From BJGO01 sp964640655 (GTDB lineage Bacteria > Bacteroidota > Bacteroidia > Chitinophagales > UBA10324): a stretch of 64,000 nucleotides of DNA. The notes below the pieces were generated by a model, which saw only the letters and a list, made by a program, of their open reading frames with translations, had not been told where the DNA came from and made no database searches. Shown one piece after another: positions 1 through 8,636 of this stretch. Each line of letters opens with the position of its first letter. Position 1 is the first letter of the stretch. The position numbers were made by a program, and so were the translations under genes. The stretch lies in contig CAZXFT010000016.1 of the NCBI GenBank assembly GCA_964640655.1, positions 1-64,000 on the forward strand, written 5' to 3'.

Positions 1-160
1 GCCGCGTCACCTTGCGCGAACGCCGCGTCACCTTGCGCGAACGCCGCGTCACCTCACGCGAACGCCACGTCACCTCCCGCGAACGCCACGTCACCTTGCG
101 CGAACGGCGCGTCACCTTGCGCGAACGACTGTGTCGCCGTCGCGAACGCCTGTGTCGCCA
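1..160. repeat. 21-bp GC-rich tandem repeat (minisatellite)
   Basis: Seven full copies of a 21-bp unit (consensus GCCGCGTCACCTTGCGCGAAC) run head to tail from base 1 and an eighth partial copy ends near 160. Copies 1 and 2 are identical; the later ones drift, most strongly in copies 7-8. The array is cut by the window edge, so its full length is unknown. The unit is a multiple of three and all three forward frames stay open, one reading as a charged RVTLRER heptapeptide repeat; the reverse frame reads FAQGDAA-like units but has a stop in copy 3. It is much richer in G+C than its surroundings. Whether it is coding is undecided. Confidence 0.9.
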
Positions 161-191
161 TAAAAAATCCCTCTAATTCAGCTGCTAATCC

Positions 192-1052
192 CTACACTCG
201 CTCCAGCACATACCGTATCAGCCGCTCAACAGCCGCTTTACCGTCTGCACTAAACTCTTGGTTCACCCTGTTGGCCACTATCGCATTCATCGAAAGCGCC
301 TCGTGCCCCAGCATCTTCGCCATACCGTAAATCCCCGAAGTCTCCATTTCAAAATTAGTAATGCGATACTCACGCTCAGCCTTATAACGGAAACTGCTCA
401 ACCTGTCAATAATGCCCGCATCCTGCAGCGGTCCGCGTAGTACCCGTCCCTGTGGCCCGTAAAATCCCGAGCACGTTACCGTCATCCCCTCAGTAACCTG
501 CACACCACCAAAGCGACTCAGCAATTTGCTGCTGCCGCCATAGGCATAAACGGTAAACGGATTTTCCTGAACGATGTCTTTACGAAAAGCCTCACGCAGC
601 GCGGCATCATCGGCGCTCTTGTAAAACAACATCAGGTTGTCTAGTCCTATTCCGTGCGTACTGGCAACAATACTATCTACAGCAATGTCCGCTTGCAGAG
701 CGCCGCTTGTTCCTACGCGTATAATGTTCAGAGAGGAGAGGGTAGGCTTCACCTCACGCGTCTTGAAATCAATGTTAACCACAGCATCCAGTTCGGTAAG
801 TACAATGTCAATATTGTCTGTTCCTATGCCGGTACTGATAACCGTAATTCGTTTGTTGCCCACGTAACCGGTATGCGTGACAAACTCGCGGTGTTGCTTG
901 CGTACTTCTATGCGGTCAAAATGTTTCGATACTTCCTGTACGCGGTCGGGGTCTCCTACTGTAATCACCATATCTGCCACTTCTCCTTCGGCCAGGTCTA
1001 AATGATAAATGGTTTGTTGCGGTGTGATAATCAGTTCAGAAGAAGCAATCAT
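192..1052 (-). CDS. udp: Uridine phosphorylase-like nucleoside phosphorylase
   Basis: This 286-residue protein belongs to the PNP/UDP phosphorylase family (PF01048), which splits nucleosides with phosphate to give a base and ribose-1-phosphate in the cytoplasm. Visible motifs are GDPDR at about 33-37 (phosphate binding), STGIGTDN at 73-80, VGTSGALQ at 113-120 and the FEMET ribose-binding motif at 234-238. The length fits the uridine phosphorylase branch. It is transcribed away from a universal stress protein gene, and a -7-like box lies in the shared gap. Uridine is the likely substrate, but other nucleosides cannot be excluded from sequence alone. Confidence 0.88.
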   Translation of the reverse strand: MIASSELIITPQQTIYHLDLAEGEVADMVITVGDPDRVQEVSKHFDRIEVRKQHREFVTHTGYVGNKRITVISTGIGTDNIDIVLTELDAVVNIDFKTREVKPTLSSLNIIRVGTSGALQADIAVDSIVASTHGIGLDNLMLFYKSADDAALREAFRKDIVQENPFTVYAYGGSSKLLSRFGGVQVTEGMTVTCSGFYGPQGRVLRGPLQDAGIIDRLSSFRYKAEREYRITNFEMETSGIYGMAKMLGHEALSMNAIVANRVNQEFSADGKAAVERLIRYVLERV

Positions 1053-1069
1053 AGCGTGTAATGTTTTAG

Positions 1070-1077
1070 TACTTTTG
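1070..1077 (+). promoter_or_regulatory. Predicted -7 box for the universal stress protein gene
   Basis: TACTTTTG matches the TAnnTTTG -7 consensus 34 nt before the start codon. No clear TTG -33 element is seen at the usual distance. Confidence 0.4.
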
Positions 1078-1092
1078 CGAGCGCAAAAAAAA

Positions 1093-1122
1093 CAAAAGTA
1101 ATTATCAACTTATGAGTCTCAA
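1093..1122 (-). promoter_or_regulatory. Predicted Bacteroidota-type promoter for the nucleoside phosphorylase gene
   Basis: On the minus strand a TTG (1120-1122) is followed after 19 nt by TACTTTTG (1093-1100), matching the Bacteroidota -33/-7 pattern. The -33 element falls inside the first codons of the divergent stress-protein gene. Confidence 0.5.
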
Positions 1123-1969
1123 CATCAAACGAATTCTTGTCCCTACCGACTTCTCCGAAATATCGCTCAACGCCTTGGATTATGCTGCAACAATAGCAGC
1201 TAAAGACAACGCAGAAATTGTGCTGCTTCACGTTTACGAAACGCCCGAGCAAAGCTCCAAGATTAAACTGGCCGTCGACATGAACGAGATCATTGAAAAA
1301 GGTATCAACGATAAAATCAACGAACTCAAATCCTCAAACCGCAGCTTGCTTTCTGCTCGCGTCACTACCAAAGTTATCAATGGTAAAATACACAACGAGA
1401 TTCAAAAGTTAGTGGAAGCAATGAAGATAGACCTGATTGTTATGGGTACACACGGCAGCTCAGGTATCAGCGACATCAGTAAAATGATCATGGGCTCCAA
1501 TGCCTATCGCGTGGTAAACAATAACACCTGCCCTGTACTCACTATCCGTAACAAAAACACCAACATCCGTTTCAAAGACATCTTACTGCCCATCGATAGC
1601 TCTAAAGAGTCTAAGTTAAAACTCGATATGGCTATTACCTGGGCAAAGGCTTTCGATTCAACCATCCATCTTTTTGCAGTAACCGCTTTCTTCGAAGAGT
1701 TATATACCGAATTCAAAGACCTGAAGAAGACAATCGCTACCATTGAAGCGCGTCTTCAGAAAGCAGGAATCAACTATACCTTGAAGAGCCATCGTCATCA
1801 GCGTATTTCTGAATCTGTTCTGGAATATTCTGAGAAAATCAAAGCCGATTTGGTCTTTATCGTTACGGGTAACGAATCAGCCATTGCCGAAACCATCATT
1901 CGCTCTGCAGCGCGTACCGTTGTCAGTGAGTCAAAATGTCCGGTAATGAGTATCAACAGCGGTGATTAA
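1112..1969 (+). CDS. Universal stress protein, two tandem UspA domains
   Basis: The 285-residue product contains two UspA domains (about 5-147 and 154-285). Domain 1 starts with the typical ILVPTDFS strand and ends with the nucleotide-binding pattern GTHG (112-115), then GS at 128-129, and CPV at 140-142, so it probably binds ATP. Domain 2 keeps the fold-defining first strand (ILLPIDSS) and a CPV near its end but lacks the GxxG-x9-GS signature, so it is probably a non-binding partner domain. Tandem Usp proteins are common in Bacteroidota and act in stress survival. The gene stands alone, divergent from the nucleoside phosphorylase. Confidence 0.9.
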   Translation: MSLNIKRILVPTDFSEISLNALDYAATIAAKDNAEIVLLHVYETPEQSSKIKLAVDMNEIIEKGINDKINELKSSNRSLLSARVTTKVINGKIHNEIQKLVEAMKIDLIVMGTHGSSGISDISKMIMGSNAYRVVNNNTCPVLTIRNKNTNIRFKDILLPIDSSKESKLKLDMAITWAKAFDSTIHLFAVTAFFEELYTEFKDLKKTIATIEARLQKAGINYTLKSHRHQRISESVLEYSEKIKADLVFIVTGNESAIAETIIRSAARTVVSESKCPVMSINSGD

Positions 1970-2048
1970 ATCGCAGTTTAACGAACATATCGTGTCATTC
2001 GTAGTCAATACTGTTCCCTTTAAGGAATAAGACTATATATTGCGCCTC

Positions 2049-3095
2049 GTGAAAAAAATTAGCGTATCCATCATTGTGATGCTTTTTGCTGCTCAGCAGC
2101 TTTGGGCACAGGATCCCACGTTTTCACAGTTTTACCTCAACCCGCTCTATATGAATCCTGCATTTACAGGAATGAATGAGGGATTGAGATTGTGTTCCAG
2201 CTATCGCAATCTTTGGGGCAAAATACCGAGCCGATTTCCTTCTTACTCCATCTCTGCTGATGCACGGAACCTGTCTATCAGCAGTGGTTTGGGTTTAAAT
2301 CTTGTCAGCGACCTGGAAGGTGAAGGCTCATTGCGCACACAAAGCCTGGGATTATTTTATGCTTACCGAGCCATATTGATTCCAAAGCACATGGTTTTTC
2401 ACGGCGGCATTCAAACCAGTATAGTCAGCCGCAGCATCGATTGGTCCAAACTGGTGTTCAGCGATCAGATAGACCCTGTCCTTGGTGTCGTGCGTCCTTC
2501 TGCCACTCCTGAACCGAATCAGCAAAATGTCTTCTATCCCGATTTTAGTGCCGGAGGTATTCTGCGTTTTAATCACAACACAAAAAGAAAGAAGCTACTC
2601 GCCACCTGGACGCTGGGTTTTGCGGTGCATCACCTCATTCAGCCAAACGAATCCATCATACGTCAGCGTTCAGTTCTGCCTCGCCGTTTTGTTGGCCATA
2701 TGGGAGTTTTAATACCCGTGCGTCACGAGGTTACTCGCAACAAGATGGCCATCAACCCTCAGGTAATGTACGAGCGTCAGGGTCCTATGAGCACTTTCAT
2801 TGCTTCGGTTACCACATTGGTGCAACCGGTTTATGCAGGAATTGCGGTGCGCAATCAAACTCCTTTGATACCGGATATACGCCGTCAGGATGCCATGATT
2901 ATTACCTTCGGGATAAATAATCATTGGAACAATGAAATATTTTATAAGATTGGATACAGTTACGATTTAACGGTGTCGAACCTTAAAGAAAACACATCAG
3001 GTACACATGAACTGGCCATTGTGGTTGAATTCAGGAAGTTCACTTTCAAAAAAGGTTTGAACGCAAAAAAGAAAACCGAGTGCCCCGACTTTTAA
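2049..3095 (+). CDS. PorP/SprF-family type IX secretion membrane protein
   Basis: After a signal peptide ending in QQLWA, the mature protein opens with QDPTFSQFYLNPLYMNPAF, the hallmark N-terminus of the PorP/SprF family. These are outer-membrane barrels that partner the type IX secretion system, often paired with a giant adhesin that they help to attach. The protein has about 348 residues, normal for the family. I chose GTG at 2049, giving MKKISVSII; an upstream TTG at 2040 is possible. No large adhesin or other T9SS gene is next to it, so its partner must be elsewhere. Family call is firm, specific role is not. Confidence 0.88.
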   Translation: MKKISVSIIVMLFAAQQLWAQDPTFSQFYLNPLYMNPAFTGMNEGLRLCSSYRNLWGKIPSRFPSYSISADARNLSISSGLGLNLVSDLEGEGSLRTQSLGLFYAYRAILIPKHMVFHGGIQTSIVSRSIDWSKLVFSDQIDPVLGVVRPSATPEPNQQNVFYPDFSAGGILRFNHNTKRKKLLATWTLGFAVHHLIQPNESIIRQRSVLPRRFVGHMGVLIPVRHEVTRNKMAINPQVMYERQGPMSTFIASVTTLVQPVYAGIAVRNQTPLIPDIRRQDAMIITFGINNHWNNEIFYKIGYSYDLTVSNLKENTSGTHELAIVVEFRKFTFKKGLNAKKKTECPDF

Positions 3096-3125
3096 TCATT
3101 CATTAACTTCAATACATACACAACT

Positions 3126-3710
3126 ATGAAAAAAATCTTCTTCTTCCTCTTGCTGAGCACAGCAACTCTCGTTAAAGCACAACCAACTGTTTGGAACCTC
3201 GACAAGTTTCATGCGAATCTTCAGTTCGCTGTAGATTATATGCTCATATCAGAAGTGACCGGAACGGTTAAAGTATTCGATGGTTCTGTGATGTCAACTA
3301 AAGAGGATTTTACCGATGCACAGATTATGTTCAATGCAGATGTGAAGAGTTTAACCACCGATAATGAAATGCGCGATGAACATCTGATGTCTGATGAATT
3401 CTTTAATGCAGAGCAGTATCCCAATATGACTTTCAAGAGCACGTCATTTAAAAAAGTAAAAGACAATAAATACGAATTGAAAGGTGATCTTACCATTCGC
3501 GATGTAACTAAAACAGTAACCTTCGATGTGGTTTATGGCGGTCAGACTAAAGATGCGCAGGGCAATGTAAAAGCAGGTTTCAAAGCAACCGGTAAAATCA
3601 ACCGTCTTGATTACAAATTGAAATGGAACAACCTGATGGACAGTGGTTCTCCGGTGGTAAGCAACGAAGTACGCATCTCTGTAAACCTTGTAATACAGAA
3701 ATCAAAATAA
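3126..3710 (+). CDS. YceI-family periplasmic protein
   Basis: The product has 194 residues with a signal peptide (about 1-18, ending VKA). The mature protein starts WNLDKFHANLQFAVDYM, followed by the TGTVKVFDGSV and NPMTFKST-like segments typical of YceI lipocalin-like proteins, which bind polyisoprenoid or similar lipids in the periplasm. The C-terminal GKINRLDYKLKWN is also typical. It follows the PorP/SprF gene by 30 bp and may share its transcript, though the functions have no obvious link. The real ligand is unknown. Confidence 0.88.
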   Translation: MKKIFFFLLLSTATLVKAQPTVWNLDKFHANLQFAVDYMLISEVTGTVKVFDGSVMSTKEDFTDAQIMFNADVKSLTTDNEMRDEHLMSDEFFNAEQYPNMTFKSTSFKKVKDNKYELKGDLTIRDVTKTVTFDVVYGGQTKDAQGNVKAGFKATGKINRLDYKLKWNNLMDSGSPVVSNEVRISVNLVIQKSK

Positions 3711-3792
3711 GCGAAGCGCATAACTCGCTGTATGCAGTGACATGTAATCTGTAACTTCACTGCAACATTTCATTTCACTAATTCATTTCCAC

Positions 3793-4335
3793 ATGAGATT
3801 AACACAATGCATGCTGTTAATGCTGTTTATAGGCACACAGCAATCATTTTCTCAAACAACTAACTCCGAACCCGATGCCCGTGGTTATATTGTTAAAGTA
3901 GGTGACTCTTGTCCTTCCTTTACTATGACACTTGCCGATGGCAGGGTAGTGGATACCAAAGACTTTGCAGGTAAAGTGGTGATGCTGCAGTTTACGGCGA
4001 GTTGGTGCATTGTATGTAAAAAGGAGATGCCGCATATTGAAAGCGACATTCAAAAGTTATACAAAGACCGCAACGATTTTGTACTCATAGGCATTGATCG
4101 CGACGAGCCATTGGAAAAGGTTCAGGCTTTTGCCAAAGAGATGAACATCACATACCCTTTGGCACTGGATCCGGGATCATTATTGTTTCAGTTGTTTGCA
4201 GCCAAAGAGGCCGGTGTCACCCGTAATATCATCATAGGCCGCGATGGTAAAATCATTTTCCTGACCCGCCTTTACGAGGAACAGGAATTTGAAAGTATGA
4301 AACGTACTATTGCTGAGGCATTATCCAAACCTTAA
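3793..4335 (+). CDS. Exported thioredoxin-like (TlpA/ResA-type) protein
   Basis: The 180-residue product has a signal peptide (about 1-21, cleaving before QTTNS) and a redoxin/TlpA fold. The active site is WCIVC at 71-75, a C-x-x-C motif in the usual FTASWC context, followed by KKEMPHIES. The IGIDRDEPLEKVQAFAKEM segment fits the TlpA subfamily insert. Such proteins reduce disulfides in the periplasm, for example during cytochrome c maturation, but nothing nearby points to a particular client. The upstream neighbour is yceI-like, 82 bp away. Confidence 0.87.
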   Translation: MRLTQCMLLMLFIGTQQSFSQTTNSEPDARGYIVKVGDSCPSFTMTLADGRVVDTKDFAGKVVMLQFTASWCIVCKKEMPHIESDIQKLYKDRNDFVLIGIDRDEPLEKVQAFAKEMNITYPLALDPGSLLFQLFAAKEAGVTRNIIIGRDGKIIFLTRLYEEQEFESMKRTIAEALSKP

Positions 4336-4353
4336 ACATTAAATCCGATGCAT

Positions 4354-4361
4354 TACATTTG
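4354..4361 (+). promoter_or_regulatory. Predicted -7 box (TACATTTG)
   Basis: TACATTTG matches TAnnTTTG exactly, 24 nt before the start of the small membrane peptide at 4386, and would drive it and the peptidase gene together. No good -33 TTG is present. Confidence 0.45.
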
Positions 4362-4385
4362 TGCACCGCAAAAAGAACTCATCTA

Positions 4386-4478
4386 ATGAAAAAAGCTCTC
4401 TTCGTTATTGGCGCCATCCTTCTCTTCATTGCTGCTATGACCTTTGCATTTCAGCATTTGAACTTGAACCACTCATAA
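4386..4478 (+). CDS. Small single-pass membrane peptide (30 aa), hypothetical
   Basis: A 30-codon reading frame begins MKKALFVIGA, continues with a hydrophobic run (ILLFIAAMTF) and ends in a short polar tail NLNHS. It could be one transmembrane helix with a positively charged cytoplasmic start. The start lies just downstream of a -7-like box and the stop is 4 nt before the ATG of the peptidase gene, an arrangement expected for a translated, co-transcribed leader gene. I do not recognise a family. A chance hydrophobic frame or an uncleaved signal remnant is the alternative. Confidence 0.5.
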   Translation: MKKALFVIGAILLFIAAMTFAFQHLNLNHS

Positions 4479-4482
4479 ACCT

Positions 4483-5217
4483 ATGGCACACATCGTTGCC
4501 ATCGGCGGTGGCAGCATGAAAGAAGGTACTACCTTTGGTATAGACAAATACATTGTAAAACTCAGCGGCAAAAAGAAGCCGCATGTGCTGCTTATTCCCA
4601 CAGCTACTTACGACGACCCCGAGCGCTTCGAGGTCATTAAGGAAGTATATGGCACTAAACTCGGCTGCACTTCCGATGTGCTCAATTTGATTAAGCATAC
4701 TCCTTCATCCAAAGAAATTAAAGCCAAAATCAATCAAGCTGATATTATATATGTCAGCGGTGGTAATACCCTCAAACTGATGCGTCGCTGGCGCAAATTG
4801 GGTTTGGATAAAATGTTAAAAGACATCTGGAAAAATTCCGACAAGGTTTTGTGTGGCAGCAGTGCCGGCGCTTTGTGCTGGTTTCGCTATGGTCACAGCG
4901 ACAGCATGTTTTATTACCACCCGGAGAAATGGGATTACATTAGAGTGAAATGCCTCGGCTTCATTCCGGTAATGTTATGCCCGCATTATCTCAAGGAAAA
5001 ACGCGATGAGAGTTACAAGAAGATGGTAGCAGCATACGGTGGCAAAGGTGTCGCCTTAGACGATGCCGCAGCTTTTCACATCACCAACAACACCTATCGT
5101 GTGGTAAGTGCACAACCCGGGGCATTTGGTTATAAACTGCATACCGAAAACAAAAAGGTGATTCAAACCACTTTAACTAACCAGCGCTTCCGGCCTTTAT
5201 CTGAACTCTTATCCTAA
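4483..5217 (+). CDS. Peptidase S51 (peptidase E-like)
   Basis: The 244-residue protein belongs to peptidase family S51 (PF03575), cytoplasmic serine peptidases that include the aspartyl dipeptidase PepE and cyanophycinase. It begins IVAIGGGS and has the LIPTATYDDP segment, YVSGGNTLKLM at about 90-100, and the nucleophile elbow GSSAGA at 125-130 with the serine at about 127. There is no signal peptide. The sequence resembles Bacteroidota peptidase E homologues more than cyanophycinase. It follows the 30-residue peptide by 4 nt. Substrate specificity is inferred, not shown. Confidence 0.85.
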   Translation: MAHIVAIGGGSMKEGTTFGIDKYIVKLSGKKKPHVLLIPTATYDDPERFEVIKEVYGTKLGCTSDVLNLIKHTPSSKEIKAKINQADIIYVSGGNTLKLMRRWRKLGLDKMLKDIWKNSDKVLCGSSAGALCWFRYGHSDSMFYYHPEKWDYIRVKCLGFIPVMLCPHYLKEKRDESYKKMVAAYGGKGVALDDAAAFHITNNTYRVVSAQPGAFGYKLHTENKKVIQTTLTNQRFRPLSELLS

Positions 5218-5234
5218 TCCTCACAATATCCACA

Positions 5235-5909
5235 ATGAAAGTATCTGCTATAATAATTTATTCACTACTAAGCATTGCATTATTTACACATAGTAGCTTC
5301 GTCTGGGCTCAATCACACGAGCAGGGCACTGTTTCCTTTCAGGTAAATTTCGATGCGGCTGTTTACGCCACTCATTATTCAAACAAATTCAATGGCACAG
5401 AAATAGAAAGCAAAGATGATGGTGCAGCTACTACTCTCCTGATGTTTAATGCAGCTTACAATCCTTTCAGGTTTTTATCGATTGGATTAAATGCCGGCAC
5501 AGGTTCCTATCTGGAAGACCCTGATGATGCCGAGGCTGATGGCAACAGTTATCGCCGTTTGGGTTTGGATGTAAAAGCATATTATCTTAACCACGATCGC
5601 TTTAACATGTTCTTTGGTGTTCAGTCAGGAGTAACTGGTTTGGAGATAAACAGAAAGACTGTAATTGTTGCGCCATTATATTCCACTCAACAACAAAAAT
5701 ATCGCGCTCCCTATTTAGGTTTAAATACTGGCTTCAACTGGTATTTTGCAAAATATGTTGGAATGAATATGCAGATAGGGTACTCAGCACACGGGTTTAA
5801 GTTATATGAAGCTACACTGAGTGGAAACAAGATCGACTTATCAAATTCAGATATTCGTTTGAAAACAGGCGGCGTTCATTTTCAAGTAGGAGCTAGTGTA
5901 AAGTTTTAG
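5235..5909 (+). CDS. Outer-membrane beta-barrel protein
   Basis: The product has 224 residues, a signal peptide ending near SFVWAQ, and alternating hydrophobic strands separated by polar loops (for example RFLSIGLNAGTGSYL, YLGLNTGFNWYF, GMNMQIGYSAHGF). It ends in VHFQVGASVKF, an aromatic C-terminal residue typical of barrel closure. It looks like the OmpA-barrel/PF13505 group of 8-stranded proteins. No function can be assigned. It starts 17 bp after the peptidase gene and may be in the same transcript. Confidence 0.75.
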   Translation: MKVSAIIIYSLLSIALFTHSSFVWAQSHEQGTVSFQVNFDAAVYATHYSNKFNGTEIESKDDGAATTLLMFNAAYNPFRFLSIGLNAGTGSYLEDPDDAEADGNSYRRLGLDVKAYYLNHDRFNMFFGVQSGVTGLEINRKTVIVAPLYSTQQQKYRAPYLGLNTGFNWYFAKYVGMNMQIGYSAHGFKLYEATLSGNKIDLSNSDIRLKTGGVHFQVGASVKF

Positions 5910-5965
5910 CACTCTCACTTGGTTGATACACCTCTAATTACTATCAACGAATAGCCACAACTGGC

Positions 5966-6958
5966 TTAACGAACCCGATTCAACTCATTCAGATACCAGC
6001 GGCCCTTACGCACACCGTGTTCAACATACGATTTCTTAGCCCAATCCTTCGCCGCTTCAAATTGCCCCAACACTTCACAGCCTAGTGCCATATTAAAACA
6101 GGCTCTGCCCGCTACTTTGCGTGATGTGCCATAAGCATATTTGCGCCAGATATCCATGGCTCCGTTCCAGTCGTTTGCTATGACCTTACGGCGTGCCACT
6201 TTAAACTGATAATTGGCTCTTCGGAAGTACCTGCGTTCGTACCATACTTTTTGATATAGAAATCTATTAGCTGTATTGTTGGCTATAATATTACCGGCCT
6301 GTGTTATGGCAGCAATGGGTAAAGGCTGTAAGGGATTGCTCACAGTTACGCCTTGTCTGAGTATATCTCCATACTGATCGAGCACCGACATGCTTAATGT
6401 ATCATACAAACGCCAGTAATACTTTACATTGAAGTTGATATTCTTTGGCCCAACATAACCCTTAGCCATATTGATGGATGTAACTGTTGTACCGAGGACA
6501 TTATCGGAATTGGTATCAAAGTTTTCAAGCACCATGATGGCATCGCAGCTATTCTGTCGGCAAAGAGTTTTCACACTGTCCCAGCTTAGTGCATCGGGTA
6601 TTGTTGTGCCAACAATACCACTCAACTGATGAACAGGGGGTACAAATGCTGTAACAACTCCGTTTTGATTAAAGACATTCTTAAAAGTAACAATACATTC
6701 CTCTGAAGCAATCTTGTCACCCTGAAACGACTCCCCGGTAATAATAGACTCAACCTTATTGCCACTGTTTTTCATTGCCATACTTCTGTTGTACACACCA
6801 ATTTTGGTAATGTGCTGTGGAAGCGGAACCATAGGCGGATAGGTAACACTCACATTCACACCGGAAGTTCGGCAAGCACTGAACTGAGTCAGCAATACTC
6901 CTGACAGCAGAAGAAAAGAGGTGTAACGGAATATTGATTGTGTATTCATAAAACTCAT
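5966..6958 (-). CDS. Lipoprotein of DUF6340-like type
   Basis: The 330-residue product carries a lipoprotein signal with the lipidated Cys at about residue 29 (FSAC). The body has the ITKIGVYNRSM segment, a central QNSCDAIMVLENFDT and, near the C-terminus, helical repeats (DWNGAMDIWRKYA, RACFNMALGCEVLGQFEAAKDWAKKSY) that resemble a TPR pair. This combination matches the Bacteroidota DUF6340 family as I remember it. Two ATGs are possible (6958 and 6949); both give the same signal peptide. Its role is unknown. It is divergent from adenine deaminase. Confidence 0.65.
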   Translation of the reverse strand: MSFMNTQSIFRYTSFLLLSGVLLTQFSACRTSGVNVSVTYPPMVPLPQHITKIGVYNRSMAMKNSGNKVESIITGESFQGDKIASEECIVTFKNVFNQNGVVTAFVPPVHQLSGIVGTTIPDALSWDSVKTLCRQNSCDAIMVLENFDTNSDNVLGTTVTSINMAKGYVGPKNINFNVKYYWRLYDTLSMSVLDQYGDILRQGVTVSNPLQPLPIAAITQAGNIIANNTANRFLYQKVWYERRYFRRANYQFKVARRKVIANDWNGAMDIWRKYAYGTSRKVAGRACFNMALGCEVLGQFEAAKDWAKKSYVEHGVRKGRWYLNELNRVR

Positions 6959-6996
6959 AGCAATTGAAGTATTTTTCGTGGGCTTAAAGTAATGAA

Positions 6997-8628
6997 ATGA
7001 ACATCATTCGTGCAACGCTAATTGACATACACACCCGGGAACAGTATGCTGCCGATATACACTGGCATGAACAACGCATCACGGCTATAAACAAAATCAA
7101 TACCAATGAGATCTTGCCTTACGCTCTACCCGGCTTTTGCGATGCACATATACATATCGAAAGCTCCATGCTGTTACCGCAGGCCTTTGCCGCTGAAGTG
7201 GTGAAACACGGAACTATTGCTACGGTCAGTGACCCGCACGAGATAGCGAATGTATGTGGTAGGGAAGGTGTATATTATATGTTGAAGAATGCGGAGTCAG
7301 TTCCTTTGTACATCAACTTTGGTGCTCCTTCTTGCGTGCCTGCAACTATGTTCGAAACTGCTGGTGCCGCTTTAAATGCTGAAGATGTGAGGGAATTGTT
7401 AGAACGCAACGACATCAAGTATCTATCCGAGATGATGAATTATCCGGGTGTATTGTTTGCTGATGAAGAGGTGATGAATAAAATCCGGTATGCACACGAG
7501 TTAAATAAACCTGTTGATGGTCATGCACCGGGGTTAACCGGTGATGATGCACTACGTTATATCAATGCCGGTATCAGTACCGACCACGAATGTTTTACTT
7601 ATGAAGAAGCTTTGTTTAAAGTAAAGCACGGAATGAAAATATTGATTCGTGAAGGCAGCTCTGCGAAGAACTTTGAAGCCTTATATCCATTAATCGATCA
7701 GTATCCCGATATGGTAATGCTTTGTACTGATGATTCTCATCCTGACGATTTACTCAAAGGACATATCAACCATATTGTGAAACGGGCTTTGGACAAAGGA
7801 TGTAACCTGTTTAATGTTTTGCGCGCAGCATCATGGAATGCCAAGCTGCATTATGGTCTGGAATACGGTGCGTTGCGGGTAGGGGACTATGCCGATTTTA
7901 TTTTAGTGAATGACATCAGCACTATGCAAGTTCATGCTACTTATATTAAAGGTGAGTGTGTTGCTTCGCTAGGTGAATCTTCTATTAAAGTACAACAAAG
8001 CGAACCCATCAATCAGTTTGGAATCAGTGAGATACAACAAGAAGAACTGGCAATAAGAAAAACTGCTTCCTATGCGCGTGTTATTCATGCGTTAGATGGT
8101 CAACTGATCACTGAAGATTCATTAGCAACATTACCAGTTGATGCACATGAAAATTTGCTCAGTGATACAACACTGGATATACTTAAGATCGTTGTGGTGA
8201 ATCGATATAATCGACAGAAACCTGCTGTAGCATTTATTAAAAATACAGGACTAAAACGTGGTGCCTTTGCTTCGTCTGTAGCTCACGACTCACACAACAT
8301 TGTAGCTGTAGGTACCAACGACACTGATTTATGTAATGCAATCAATGCCATTGTGAGGAATTGCGGAGGCTTGAGTGTGGCTTTTCAAAATGATATTCAA
8401 ACGCTGCCGCTTCCCGTTGCAGGATTGATGAGCTTGCAAGATGCACACACCGTTGGTATGGCATACGAAGTGTTGGATAAAAAAGTGAAGGAGTATGGAT
8501 CAGTTCTTCGTGCACCATTTATGACACTCAGCTTTATGGCATTATTGGTCATTCCAAAACTCAAACTATCCGACAAAGGATTGTTCGATGGAAAGGCATT
8601 TCGTTTTGTGAATCTACAGGAAGAATAG
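6997..8628 (+). CDS. ade: Adenine deaminase
   Basis: The 543-residue protein matches the bacterial adenine deaminase (AdeC) family of the amidohydrolase superfamily, which converts adenine to hypoxanthine and ammonia. Metal-binding HIHIES is at about 51-56 after the PGFCDA strand, followed by SDPHEIANVCG at about 79-88, DGHAPG, STDHE, and the CTDDSHPDD motif. The C-terminal adenine-deaminase domain (VAFIKNTGLKRGAFASSVAHDSHNI) is complete. Length is normal. It stands alone on this strand, 8 bp short of a convergent TPR gene. With udp it suggests nucleobase salvage functions here, but they are not in one operon. Confidence 0.93.
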   Translation: MNIIRATLIDIHTREQYAADIHWHEQRITAINKINTNEILPYALPGFCDAHIHIESSMLLPQAFAAEVVKHGTIATVSDPHEIANVCGREGVYYMLKNAESVPLYINFGAPSCVPATMFETAGAALNAEDVRELLERNDIKYLSEMMNYPGVLFADEEVMNKIRYAHELNKPVDGHAPGLTGDDALRYINAGISTDHECFTYEEALFKVKHGMKILIREGSSAKNFEALYPLIDQYPDMVMLCTDDSHPDDLLKGHINHIVKRALDKGCNLFNVLRAASWNAKLHYGLEYGALRVGDYADFILVNDISTMQVHATYIKGECVASLGESSIKVQQSEPINQFGISEIQQEELAIRKTASYARVIHALDGQLITEDSLATLPVDAHENLLSDTTLDILKIVVVNRYNRQKPAVAFIKNTGLKRGAFASSVAHDSHNIVAVGTNDTDLCNAINAIVRNCGGLSVAFQNDIQTLPLPVAGLMSLQDAHTVGMAYEVLDKKVKEYGSVLRAPFMTLSFMALLVIPKLKLSDKGLFDGKAFRFVNLQEE

Positions 8629-8636
8629 GGATTGAA

